A DNA stretch of 64,000 bases from DATLNF01 sp035536235 (GTDB lineage Bacteria; Actinomycetota; Actinomycetes; BP-191). Each line of letters opens with the position of its first letter. Position 1 is the first letter of the stretch. The DNA is taken from positions 1 to 64,000 of the forward strand of contig DATLOQ010000123.1 in the NCBI GenBank assembly GCA_035536235.1, given 5' to 3'. The notes under the pieces are model-generated. The model worked only from the letters and a program-made list of their open reading frames with translations. It ran no database searches and was not told the origin of the DNA. Positions 7,534 to 14,748 of this stretch are shown here, piece by piece. Made by a program: the position numbers and the translations under genes.

Positions 7534-8811
7534 CTAGAGCCGCCGCCAGGTGGCCACGCCGGCTCCGATGACAGCGACAGCGCCGAGGGCGGTCAAGGCG
7601 ATCGGCACCGGCCGCGGCTGCACGGGCCGCGGCCGCCGAGAGCGGACCTGCGCCTCGGCCAGGGAGTAGCGGAAGACCGTGGACGTCGGACCCGGCCCGG
7701 GATGCCCCAGGTACGGCGCCACGTCATCGGCCCGGGCTGCGGCCGCTGCCGCGGCGACGAGCACGTCCGTCGCCGCTCGCCGGGCGTCCGCGTCAGGGCG
7801 CGTCGCTGCCCAGTCCCGCCAGGAGGCCGCCCCCGCTGGCGGGGTGAGCTGCCGCGGGTCGAGGGCGGGTACGACGGTGAGGTCGAGCACCAGCCGGCCG
7901 GCGGTCGGGACGTCGAGGGAGATCTGCGCGGACCCCTGCAGGACGCCGGCCAGCGCCGCGCCGTCGCCGGCAGCGGTGGCGACGGTCCCCGGGCCGCTCA
8001 CGGCAACGCCGCCGGCGCCCGGCACGGTCACCGTGCCGGCGATGCGCAGCGGCGCGCTCACTGTCAGCGTTCGGGTGCCCACTCCGGTCGCCCGCAGCGC
8101 TCGGGGAAGCCCCCGACCGGCCACCGGCGGCGGTGCGTTGGTGCGATCTGCCGAGCTGCTGCGGAGCAGGTCGAGGGGCCCGGCCAGGTCGACGGCGGCG
8201 ACATCGCCGGTGGGCACACTCACCGGCCGGGCCGTCTGGTTGACCAAGCGCAGCAGAGCTCGGCCCGCGCCGGGGAGGACCCCGCCGGGACCGATCGGCC
8301 GCGTGCCCGAGGTCGGTTGCCAGCCGATCTCCACCCGCAGCGGCAGCACGAGCGCCTCCCGTGCCGGGTCGAGCTCGAGATCGGCGGCGAGAGCGCGCTC
8401 GCCGGGCACGAAGCCCTGCCAGACCACGGTGCCGCGCTGGATGATCGGCGCGGTGGTCCCGTCGAGCGCGGTGACCCGCAGTGCCGGTCCCCGCTCGCGG
8501 ATGGCGAAATCGCCGGTGCCGCGCAGGAGCAAGCGCTGGGTCACCGTGACTCGGGCGGGCGACCCGTCAGGGAGCAGGCGGACGACGATTCGCTCGTCAT
8601 CGCGCACCGGGCCCGGGACGAACGTCGTCCGCCGACGCTCGGGCGTCACCACTTCAGGGGCGACCAGTGGAATCTCGCCAGTCGGCGTCGGCAGGAGGAG
8701 CTGAGCCGGCCGGGGTTCAGTCGGCGGAGGTGACTGAGCCTGGCTCGGACCGCTCAGCCCGCCGGCGAGGGACGCTGCGCTCAGGGCGGCGACGACACGC
8801 GACCGGTTCAT
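7534..8811 (-). CDS. secreted protein with C-terminal membrane anchor, unknown function
   Basis: The 425-residue protein has a signal peptide (MNRSRVVAALSAASLAGGL, likely cut after SQA near residue 25). A large, probably beta-rich exported domain follows, and then a C-terminal hydrophobic helix (IALTALGAVAVIGAGVAT, about residues 402-420) ended by RRL. The overall plan is that of a surface protein held in the membrane by its C-terminus. I recognise no catalytic motif. The start ATG at 8811 is supported by a TACGCT hexamer 6 bases upstream, which implies a leaderless mRNA. It lies 174 bases upstream of the Pro-rich anchored protein gene on the same strand. Long open frames on the opposite strand are shadows. 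Confidence 0.7.
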   Translation of the reverse strand: MNRSRVVAALSAASLAGGLSGPSQAQSPPPTEPRPAQLLLPTPTGEIPLVAPEVVTPERRRTTFVPGPVRDDERIVVRLLPDGSPARVTVTQRLLLRGTGDFAIRERGPALRVTALDGTTAPIIQRGTVVWQGFVPGERALAADLELDPAREALVLPLRVEIGWQPTSGTRPIGPGGVLPGAGRALLRLVNQTARPVSVPTGDVAAVDLAGPLDLLRSSSADRTNAPPPVAGRGLPRALRATGVGTRTLTVSAPLRIAGTVTVPGAGGVAVSGPGTVATAAGDGAALAGVLQGSAQISLDVPTAGRLVLDLTVVPALDPRQLTPPAGAASWRDWAATRPDADARRAATDVLVAAAAAAARADDVAPYLGHPGPGPTSTVFRYSLAEAQVRSRRPRPVQPRPVPIALTALGAVAVIGAGVATWRRL

Positions 8812-8817
8812 AGCACG

Positions 8818-8823
8818 AGCGTA
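8818..8823 (-). promoter_or_regulatory. -10 hexamer TACGCT before the secreted-protein gene
   Basis: TACGCT on the minus strand lies 6 bases before the ATG at 8811, with no Shine-Dalgarno sequence. This is the leaderless pattern. Confidence 0.4.
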
Positions 8824-8952
8824 CGGCGGTGTTTGTTCCGGCGAACTGTGGGCAGAGGCCGCGAAGAGGGTCTTGCGGGCAGTTGCCTGCGCCCGTTAGA
8901 CACCTCGTGTCGGCTGCGCAGCGCGGTCACCCACCCGACGAGGAGCTCTCTC

Positions 8953-9303
8953 TTGGATGACGCCAGCGCCCGGAAACGTCTCGAGCAGCTGCTCGCCGAC
9001 CTCGACTCGTCGGCGCAGACGTTGGATCCGGACGACGCGACGGAGGCGGGTGTGCTCGGCCACTTGGACGAGCACCCGGCCGAAGTGGCGTCGGAGCTGA
9101 CGGAGCAGGAGCGCGAAGCTGCCCTGATGGCGGTGGTCGCCCAGCAGCGCGAGGAAGTGCGCAGCGCTCTCACCCGACTTGATGACGGCGTCTACGGCAC
9201 CTGCGTCGACTGCAGCAAGCCATTACCGGATGAGCGACTCGACGCGCGGCCAGAGGCCGCGCGGTGCATTGGCTGCCAGAGCACTATGGAGAGCGCCCGA
9301 TGA
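8953..9303 (+). CDS. DksA/TraR-family C4 zinc-finger protein
   Basis: The 116-residue product has an acidic helical N-terminal part and a C-terminal four-cysteine zinc finger (CVDC ... CIGC), preceded by DDGVYGTC, a typical TraR/DksA-family motif. Such proteins bind the RNA polymerase secondary channel or otherwise modulate transcription. Here the coiled-coil part is short, so this is better called a TraR/DksA C4-type protein than true DksA. The TTG at 8953 is chosen because GAGGAG lies about 8 bases upstream and the longer frame has no domain match. The stop overlaps the WhiB gene (ATGA at 9300-9303), so the two are translationally coupled. Confidence 0.82.
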   Translation: MDDASARKRLEQLLADLDSSAQTLDPDDATEAGVLGHLDEHPAEVASELTEQEREAALMAVVAQQREEVRSALTRLDDGVYGTCVDCSKPLPDERLDARPEAARCIGCQSTMESAR

Positions 9304-9620
9304 GCCGATCGAACAACCTTGCGCCGGAAGCGACCCGCGTCGTACGCCGGGACCCGCGATTCCGCGCCGCGCAGAGTGAACGGGTGCCCGCCCCGGAGTG
9401 GCGCAGTCAGGGCGAGTGCTTGCGGCACGACCCGGAGATGTTCTTCCCCAACGCGGCCGAGGATCCCGGGGCGGCGATGGAGGTCTGCGGACGGTGCTCC
9501 GTCGTCGGGCCCTGTCTGGCAGCAGCGCTCGACAGCGGCGAGTGCGACGGCGTGTGGGGTGGCACCACGCCCGAGGAGCGCCGCACCATGCGCGACGTCT
9601 GGCTGCGCCAGCGCGGTTAG
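9300..9620 (+). CDS. WhiB-family iron-sulfur transcriptional regulator
   Basis: The 106-residue protein carries the four WhiB cysteines: one in GECLR, then CGRC and a Cys five residues later (VVGPC). These would ligate a [4Fe-4S] cluster. The GVWGG turn and a basic C-terminal tail (EERRTMRDVWLRQR) follow. WhiB proteins act with sigma-A region 4 in the cytosol and respond to redox state or NO. The ATG overlaps the stop of the DksA/TraR-type gene, so both regulators are made from one mRNA. Which WhiB subgroup it belongs to is not clear from sequence alone; it is not the WhiB1/WblE type found at 25 kb. Confidence 0.88.
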   Translation: MSRSNNLAPEATRVVRRDPRFRAAQSERVPAPEWRSQGECLRHDPEMFFPNAAEDPGAAMEVCGRCSVVGPCLAAALDSGECDGVWGGTTPEERRTMRDVWLRQRG

Positions 9621-9676
9621 CAGGTCCGGCGGGCCCGCGACCGCGGGAGCAGGTCCGGCCGCGCGGTCGAGTGTGC

Positions 9677-10447
9677 TCACCCTCTCCGGCGGGCCGACGC
9701 GACCAGGTGGATGCCGATCGACTCGCCCTCGCGCTCGCGCGAGAGGGCCACCTCGGCATCCACCAGAGAGGCAAGCGACGAGGCATCCTCGCGCAGCGCG
9801 CGCTCAACGGCTTCGCGGCTCAGCACCGTCCGTGGTCGGATCCACTCCACGGCGAACCCGCTGTCATCGAGGTCGTCCGCCAGCTCTTCCGGCCAGAAGC
9901 ACCGGGTGATCGAGCCGTCCTCGTGCGGGATCAGCACGACATCGGCGGACGGCACGTCGGCGAGCTCGGCCCAGCGGGACTGCTCAGCCAGCCGTGACAG
10001 GCCCAGCCCCAGGGAGTCGACGCAGAGCAGCAGTCGGCCGCCCGGCGCCAGCATGCGGCGGATCGAGAGCAGCACATCCTCAGCGGCGAGGTGTGCCGAC
10101 AGCGCTCCGGACTCCGCCACCACGCCATCGACGCAGCCGTCGGCGATCCACCGCGTCGGAAAGCTCTCCGCGATGACGGGCGAGACGTCGGGTCGGGCCG
10201 GCTCCGCGATCAGCGTCGACTTCCTCGGGTCGTCGACAAGGCGGATCACATCGTGTCCCTCGGCCGCCATGTTCGCCGAGTGGCGGCCGGGCCCGCGGCT
10301 CAGGTCGAGGATGCGTGACCGTCGGTGTGGCAGCCACTCGTGCAGCTGATGACGGGCGACCTCGTCGTAGAAGGTCCAGAAGGGGGACGGGTCCTTCCCG
10401 GGAAGTAGAGGTCCGTCTCGACCACGCCGCTCGAAGTCTGGGAGCAC
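9677..10447 (-). CDS. class I SAM-dependent methyltransferase
   Basis: The product has about 256 residues. The SAM-binding loop is ILDLSRGPGRHSANMA, where the usual DLGCGxG motif is altered to DLSRGPG. It is followed by the acidic strand-2 end (IRLVDD) and post-I motifs (VDGVVAESGAL, MLAPGGRLLLCVDS). The substrate cannot be deduced. The start is taken as GTG 10447, which has a purine-rich stretch (GAGGG) upstream and avoids overlap with the divergent hydrolase gene; an ATG at 10504 is possible. It is convergent with the WhiB gene. Confidence 0.72.
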   Translation of the reverse strand: MLPDFERRGRDGPLLPGKDPSPFWTFYDEVARHQLHEWLPHRRSRILDLSRGPGRHSANMAAEGHDVIRLVDDPRKSTLIAEPARPDVSPVIAESFPTRWIADGCVDGVVAESGALSAHLAAEDVLLSIRRMLAPGGRLLLCVDSLGLGLSRLAEQSRWAELADVPSADVVLIPHEDGSITRCFWPEELADDLDDSGFAVEWIRPRTVLSREAVERALREDASSLASLVDAEVALSREREGESIGIHLVASARRRG

Positions 10448-10497
10448 ACCCCGCCCTCTACCCTCAGCGTTCGAGTCGAACCGGCACGAGGACGGCG

Positions 10498-11157
10498 ATG
10501 GCACAGGTCGAGACCAGGCGCGGACTGGCCGCCGTGCACCTCAGCGTGCCCGAGCGCGCCCCCGCGCTCGTGCTGCTCGGCCACGGCGCCGGCGGAGACT
10601 CGTCCGCGCCCGCCCTCGCTGCGGTCGCGACCGCGCTGCTGGTCGCGGGAGTAGCGGTAGCCAGCTTTGACCAGCCCGACCGGGTGGCGGGCCGGCGGAT
10701 GCCGGCCCCTGCGCCACACCTCGATGCAGCTGCGATGGACGTCGTCCACTGGCTGCGCTCACGCCCGGGTCTGGCCTCGGTCCCGCTCGTGGTGGGCGGC
10801 AAGAGCAGCGGGGCGCGGGTCGCGTGTCGCACGGCGCACGTCGGCGGAGCGGTCGGGGTCGTTGCGCTCGGCTTTCCGTTGCATCCGCCGACGAGCCCCG
10901 GCCGGAGCCGCGCCGCAGAGCTGCACCTCGCCAGCGCTCCGGTCCTGGTCTGCCAGGGCAGTCGGGACATCTTCGGTTCGCCGGCGGAGGTGGCCGACGC
11001 GGGACTCGGCCTGGCGGGACTCACCGTCCACGCAGTGGCCGGCGGGGACCACTCCTTTCGGGCGCGTCAGGTGGACGGCCGGACGACGGCGCAGTGCCTG
11101 GCTGAGGTGGCCGACGTGGTGGTGCAGTGGGTGGGTGCTCAGACCGGCACGACGTAG
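10498..11157 (+). CDS. alpha/beta hydrolase, KANL3/TEX30-like family
   Basis: The 219-residue single-domain hydrolase has an oxyanion-hole motif LLGHGAGG near residue 24, a nucleophile elbow GKSSG near residue 104, an acid in CQGSRDIFG and a catalytic His in GGDHSF near the C-terminus. This order and size match the small KANL3/TEX30-like or dienelactone-hydrolase-related families. Substrate unknown, cytosolic. The ATG start has GAGGA 5 bases upstream. Its last 19 bases overlap the convergent dtxR-type gene. Confidence 0.78.
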   Translation: MAQVETRRGLAAVHLSVPERAPALVLLGHGAGGDSSAPALAAVATALLVAGVAVASFDQPDRVAGRRMPAPAPHLDAAAMDVVHWLRSRPGLASVPLVVGGKSSGARVACRTAHVGGAVGVVALGFPLHPPTSPGRSRAAELHLASAPVLVCQGSRDIFGSPAEVADAGLGLAGLTVHAVAGGDHSFRARQVDGRTTAQCLAEVADVVVQWVGAQTGTT

Positions 11158-11804
11158 ACGTACGCCGCTACGGTCGTCGCCAGCTCGACCTTGAGATCGC
11201 CCGCCGCCATGACCCAGGTCGAGTCGGGATCGGAGCTCACCACCTGCACACGCGCACCGGGGATGAACCCATGCTCTTCGAGGACGCGCAGCCCGGCCGT
11301 GTTGGACTCGAGGGCCTCGTCGATCCGGCTGACCCGCACCGACACGTCGTACGGCGCCGCAGACAGGGCCACGGCGTCCTCCATCGGCACCTCGTTGGTG
11401 GACCCGGGGATCGGGTTGCCGTGCGGACAGCTGCCGGGGTCGCCGAGCAGGGTCACCAGGTGCGCTTCGAGGTTGGGGCTGATCGCGTGCTCGAGCCGGC
11501 AGGCTTCCTCGTGGACTTGGTGCCAGGGCACCTTCAGCACGTCGACGAGCAGTCGCTCGGCGAGGCGGTGCCGGCGGACCATCGATGTGGCGTAGGCACG
11601 CCCGGTGGGGGTGAGGCGCATCTGGCGGTCCGCCCCCAGCACGAGGTAGCCCTCGCGCTCGAGCCGGCCCACTGTCTCCGAGACACTCGGCGCGGAGACG
11701 CCGAGGCGTTCGACCAGGCGGGCGCGCATCGGCGGGATGCCCGCTTCCTCGAGCTCGAAGATCGTCTCGAGGTATTCCTCCGTGGCCGGATGGAAGTCGC
11801 CCAT
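11139..11804 (-). CDS. DtxR/IdeR-family metal-dependent transcriptional repressor
   Basis: The 221-residue protein has an N-terminal winged helix (TEEYLETIFELEE, LGVSAPSVSETVGRLE). The metal-binding and dimer domain RHRLAERLLVDVL...HEEACRLEHAIS carries the His, Glu and Cys ligands, and a FeoA/SH3-like C-terminal domain follows. The Cys in EEACRLEH matches the DtxR/IdeR iron-sensing site rather than MntR, so iron regulation is likely. The ATG start is supported by a TAGGAT hexamer 6 bases upstream, which indicates a leaderless mRNA. The 3' end overlaps the convergent hydrolase gene. Confidence 0.9.
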   Translation of the reverse strand: MGDFHPATEEYLETIFELEEAGIPPMRARLVERLGVSAPSVSETVGRLEREGYLVLGADRQMRLTPTGRAYATSMVRRHRLAERLLVDVLKVPWHQVHEEACRLEHAISPNLEAHLVTLLGDPGSCPHGNPIPGSTNEVPMEDAVALSAAPYDVSVRVSRIDEALESNTAGLRVLEEHGFIPGARVQVVSSDPDSTWVMAAGDLKVELATTVAAYVYVVPV

Positions 11805-11810
11805 GCGCCC

Positions 11811-11816
11811 ATCCTA
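11811..11816 (-). promoter_or_regulatory. -10 hexamer TAGGAT before the dtxR-type gene
   Basis: TAGGAT on the minus strand lies 6 bases before the ATG at 11804, and there is no Shine-Dalgarno sequence. Confidence 0.45.
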
Positions 11817-11845
11817 GGCACAGAAGGCAGGCCGGCCCTGGGGGC

Positions 11846-11873
11846 TGGAATGCGTCGGTGGCTCCTCAGCGTT
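11846..11873 (+). promoter_or_regulatory. candidate SigR-type promoter of sigR
   Basis: GGAAT (11847-11851), a 19-base spacer and GTT (11871-11873) resemble the SigR/SigH promoter consensus GGAAT-N18/19-GTT. The site lies about 150 bases before the sigR start. SigR is known to activate its own gene in related species, so the position makes sense. Confidence 0.4.
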
Positions 11874-12026
11874 GGGCCGATCATGGTTGGCCCTCCGCGA
11901 GCCGTCTCCTCTTCCCAGTGCCGCGTGCCCGCTGGCCGCTGCGGCACCCGGGGTGCGCATGGCAGCCGGCGGCGCGGTGCCGTAGCCTCGGCGGTCCCGG
12001 CGACCTCCGTCGCCCCCCGCTTGGAG

Positions 12027-12635
12027 GTGAGTCGCGTCGAAGAGACGCTCGAGCAGCGCAGTGACCGGTTCGAGCGCACGGCCCTGCCGTTCCTCGACCA
12101 GCTCTACTCAGCCGCCCTTCGGCTGACTCGCAACCCTGCCGACGCCGAAGATCTGGTGCAGGAGACCTTCGTCAAGGCCTTCGCTGCATTCCACCAGTTC
12201 GAGGAGGGCACCAACCTCAAGGCGTGGCTCTACCGCATCCTGACCAATACCTACATCAACATCTATCGCAAGAAGCAGCGTGAGCCCCAGCAGCACGGTG
12301 TCGACGAGATCGAGGACTGGTCGCTGGCCCGTGCGGCCGAGCACACTGCTGCGGGGCTGCCGAGCGCGGAGACCCAAGCTCTCGACCACCTGCCGGACAG
12401 CGACGTCAAGGACGCGCTGGCGGCGCTGCCCGATGACTTCCGGATGGCGGTCTACTACGCCGACATCGAGGGCTTCTCGTACAAGGAGATTGCCGAGATC
12501 ATGGGGACTCCGATCGGTACGGTGATGTCGCGCCTGCACCGAGGGCGCAAGTCGTTGCAGAAGGCGCTCTACGCCTATGCGCTTGACCGCGGCGTCATCC
12601 GCCCACCGACGCAGGCTGAGGGGGCTCAGGCATGA
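12027..12635 (+). CDS. sigR: ECF RNA polymerase sigma factor, SigR/SigH (redox stress) type
   Basis: The product has 202 residues. Region 2 reads RLTRNPADAEDLVQETFVKAF, with the very conserved KAWLYRILTNTYIN after it. Region 4 reads DDFRMAVYYADIEGFSYKEIAEIM and GTVMSRLHRGR. These are hallmarks of the actinobacterial SigR/SigH thiol-oxidative-stress sigma factor, which drives thioredoxin and protein-quality genes. The GTG at 12027 is the first plausible start; TTG 12021 is an alternative, and no clear Shine-Dalgarno sequence is visible. The stop overlaps rsrA (ATGA at 12632-12635). A SigR-like promoter lies about 150 bases upstream, which suggests autoregulation. Confidence 0.93.
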   Translation: MSRVEETLEQRSDRFERTALPFLDQLYSAALRLTRNPADAEDLVQETFVKAFAAFHQFEEGTNLKAWLYRILTNTYINIYRKKQREPQQHGVDEIEDWSLARAAEHTAAGLPSAETQALDHLPDSDVKDALAALPDDFRMAVYYADIEGFSYKEIAEIMGTPIGTVMSRLHRGRKSLQKALYAYALDRGVIRPPTQAEGAQA

Positions 12636-12913
12636 GCTGCGGCACACCGCATGATGGCTGCGCCAAGGTCATCGAGGCCGTCTACCTCTACCTCGATGGG
12701 GAAATGGACGACGCTGACTGCGCCGAGGTGCGCTCCCACCTCGAAGACTGCGTCCCATGCTTGCGCGAGTACGGCCTGGAAGAGGACTTCAAACGGCTGG
12801 TGGCCCGCAAGTGCGGGTGCGACCCGGCTCCCGAGGAGCTCCGGTCTCGGGTGCTGACCCGGCTCCGCGAAGTGCGGGTCGAGCTGGCGACAGTGGAGTT
12901 CCGCACCGACTGA
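12632..12913 (+). CDS. rsrA: RsrA-type zinc anti-sigma factor
   Basis: The 93-residue ZAS-family protein carries the zinc motif H36-x3-C40-x2-C43 (HLEDCVPC) plus upstream Cys3, Cys10 and Cys30. In the characterised RsrA, reduced protein with zinc binds SigR, and thiol oxidation forms a disulfide and releases it. Gene order and the ATGA overlap with sigR support the assignment. The C-terminal part is basic and helical, as expected. Confidence 0.92.
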   Translation: MSCGTPHDGCAKVIEAVYLYLDGEMDDADCAEVRSHLEDCVPCLREYGLEEDFKRLVARKCGCDPAPEELRSRVLTRLREVRVELATVEFRTD

Positions 12914-12969
12914 TCTGCCTGATCTCTCGCCGCTCAGTGCGTGCTCGGTAGGGAGCGGCGTGCGGTGGG

Positions 12970-12975
12970 TAGGGT
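12970..12975 (+). promoter_or_regulatory. -10 hexamer TAGGGT before the epimerase gene
   Basis: TAGGGT lies 7 bases before the ATG at 12983 and no ribosome binding site is present, which is the leaderless pattern. Confidence 0.45.
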
Positions 12976-12982
12976 CGACCTC

Positions 12983-13954
12983 ATGCGGATGCTGGTGACG
13001 GGTGCGGCGGGCTTCATCGGATCTACGCTGGTGGACCGGCTGCTTGCCGAAGGCCATGAGGTCATCGGGGTCGACGACCTGTCCCGTGGCTCGCTCGACA
13101 ACCTGTCGTCGGCGCACGCCGTCAGCGCGGCGCGCCCCGGTGCGTTCACCTTCGCGCAGACCGACGTCACCGAGCCCGAGTTCAGAGGTGTGGTCGCGCA
13201 GGCTCGGCCCGAGGTGGTGCACCACCTCGCGGCTCAGATCGACGTCCGGGTCAGTGTGGCCGACCCGCTGGACGACGCACGGCTCAATGTCCTGGGCACG
13301 ATCAACGTGTTGGAGGCCGCCCGCCTCCACGGAGTGCGCAAGGTCGTCTTCACCTCGTCCGGGGGCTCCATCTACGGCACGCCGGAGAAGCTCCCGGTGA
13401 GCGAGCAGTCACCGCCTGCTCCCGGTTCCCCATACGCCGCCGGCAAGGCCTCCGGCGAGCTCTACCTGCACGCGTACCGGAGCATGTACGGCCTCGACTA
13501 CACGGCGCTGGCGTTGGCCAACGTCTACGGCCCGCGTCAGGACCCGCATGGGGAAGCCGGCGTGGTGGCGATCTTCGCCGGTGCGATGCTCGATGGCGCG
13601 GCCACCCGGGTGTTCGGCGACGGGGGGAACATCCGCGACTACGTCTTCGTCGACGACGTAGCCCAGGCCTTCGTGCTGGCCGGCGAGGCGACGGTCGCCA
13701 GCGGGCGGCGACTCAACATCGGCACCGGCATCCAGACCACTGACCGGCAGCTGCACACCGCCGTCGCCGCCGCCGTGGGGGCACCCGACGAGCCGGACTA
13801 CGCACCAGAGCGGATCGGCGACCTGCGAGCCATCGCGCTCGACTGCGCCGCCGCCCGGGCGGTGGGGTGGGAGCCCCGCACGTCACTGGAGCGCGGCATC
13901 GCGGCGACGGTCGACTCGATCCGCGCGACACGCGCGAAGGTCAGCCCCGGCTAG
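12983..13954 (+). CDS. NAD-dependent epimerase/dehydratase, UDP-glucose 4-epimerase-like
   Basis: The 323-residue extended-SDR enzyme has the Rossmann motif GAAGFIGS at residues 6-13, VDDLSRG, HLAAQIDVRVSV, a catalytic Ser (SSGGSIYG) and YAAGK (Tyr/Lys pair), followed by NVYGPRQDP and GDGGNIRDYVFVDDV. These are typical of UDP-glucose/UDP-GlcNAc 4-epimerase-like proteins that supply sugars for wall polysaccharides. ATG 12983 is chosen over an upstream in-frame start because TAGGGT lies 7 bases before it and the Rossmann strand begins immediately. No other sugar-nucleotide genes are adjacent. Confidence 0.85.
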   Translation: MRMLVTGAAGFIGSTLVDRLLAEGHEVIGVDDLSRGSLDNLSSAHAVSAARPGAFTFAQTDVTEPEFRGVVAQARPEVVHHLAAQIDVRVSVADPLDDARLNVLGTINVLEAARLHGVRKVVFTSSGGSIYGTPEKLPVSEQSPPAPGSPYAAGKASGELYLHAYRSMYGLDYTALALANVYGPRQDPHGEAGVVAIFAGAMLDGAATRVFGDGGNIRDYVFVDDVAQAFVLAGEATVASGRRLNIGTGIQTTDRQLHTAVAAAVGAPDEPDYAPERIGDLRAIALDCAAARAVGWEPRTSLERGIAATVDSIRATRAKVSPG

Positions 13955-13959
13955 GTCGA

Positions 13960-14034
13960 TCAGGCGTTGGGGCGCCGACCGTGGTTTGCCTTGTTCTTCT
14001 TCCGAGCGCGCTTCTTCCGGCCCTTTTTCGCCAT
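13960..14034 (-). CDS. 50S ribosomal protein bL37
   Basis: The gene encodes only 24 residues: it starts MAKKGRKKRARKK and ends NHGRRPNA. This closely matches the mycobacterial bL37 that was first seen in ribosome structures (pattern MAKRGRKKR...KANHGKRPNA). It binds 23S rRNA. A perfect AGGAGGA Shine-Dalgarno sequence lies 3 bases upstream of the ATG. Because it is so short it is easily missed by gene finders. It is convergent with the epimerase gene and 5 bases from its stop. Confidence 0.88.
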   Translation of the reverse strand: MAKKGRKKRARKKNKANHGRRPNA

Positions 14035-14095
14035 GATTCCTCCTGTGGTGTGAGCGCGATCGTCGCACACCCCGCTGTAGGGGCGAGATCGAGAC

Positions 14096-14740
14096 TCAGA
14101 GGCGAAGGCGCCGGTTGAGTCCGTCCAGGACTGCCCGGACGACAGCATCAGCCTGGTCGCCGCGCACCAGGGCTGAGCCGGTGAGCATGCTCTCGCCGTC
14201 GGCGGTGAGCAGCTGGATCACGCAGATCGCCACCTCGCGCCCGCCCACGTGGCTGACCTGCGCATGCTCCAGGTCCGCGGCCGCAAGCGGGAACAGCTGC
14301 ATGGCAGCCGCCAGGGTGGCCCGACCGATCAGTCGAATGCGGCTGCTCGGCGTGGCCGGCGCCGTTGCTGTCCCGTCGTAGAGCTGACCATTGCAGGCGA
14401 GGGTGACAGTGGCCGAGGCGTGCAGGCCGGCGGTGTTGGCGGTCACGCCGGCGACGAGCACCCGGACGGTGCTGGTGCCCTGGGTCTCGGCCTGGGGTGT
14501 CTCGTCATCATCGAACTGCACGATGGACACGATGCGGTGGTCCAGCTCGAGGTCGAATTGGGCCATCGCCACTGACTGGATGTCGCGCACCAGAGCCTTG
14601 GGGCTCTTCCCCCGGTCGCTCAGGACGTGGATCTCAGTGGGTGCTGCTGCACCGTCGGTGACGACCCGGGCAGCCTGGACACCCGGTAGTCGACCGATTG
14701 TTGCCTCGAGGTCGGGGAGCAGCCGCAGTGTGGTGACCAT
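14096..14740 (-). CDS. conserved hypothetical protein with EIHV...RDIQS motif
   Basis: The 214-residue soluble protein seems to have two halves. The N-terminal half contains TEIHVLSDRGKSPKALVRDIQS and then LDHRIVSIVQF, a pattern I associate with uncharacterised actinobacterial proteins. The C-terminal half (RVLVAGVTANTAGLHASATV, then VSHVGGREVAICVIQL) resembles a repeated alpha/beta unit. No catalytic motif or membrane segment is seen, and I give no function. It follows the next upstream gene (ending 14749) by 8 bases on the same strand, so they are likely co-transcribed. Confidence 0.6.
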   Translation of the reverse strand: MVTTLRLLPDLEATIGRLPGVQAARVVTDGAAAPTEIHVLSDRGKSPKALVRDIQSVAMAQFDLELDHRIVSIVQFDDDETPQAETQGTSTVRVLVAGVTANTAGLHASATVTLACNGQLYDGTATAPATPSSRIRLIGRATLAAAMQLFPLAAADLEHAQVSHVGGREVAICVIQLLTADGESMLTGSALVRGDQADAVVRAVLDGLNRRLRL

Positions 14741-14748
14741 GGGTGTGG

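Noticed and set aside
10505..11127. Minus-strand frames opposite the alpha/beta hydrolase
   Set aside because: They are shadows of a well-supported hydrolase with all catalytic motifs.
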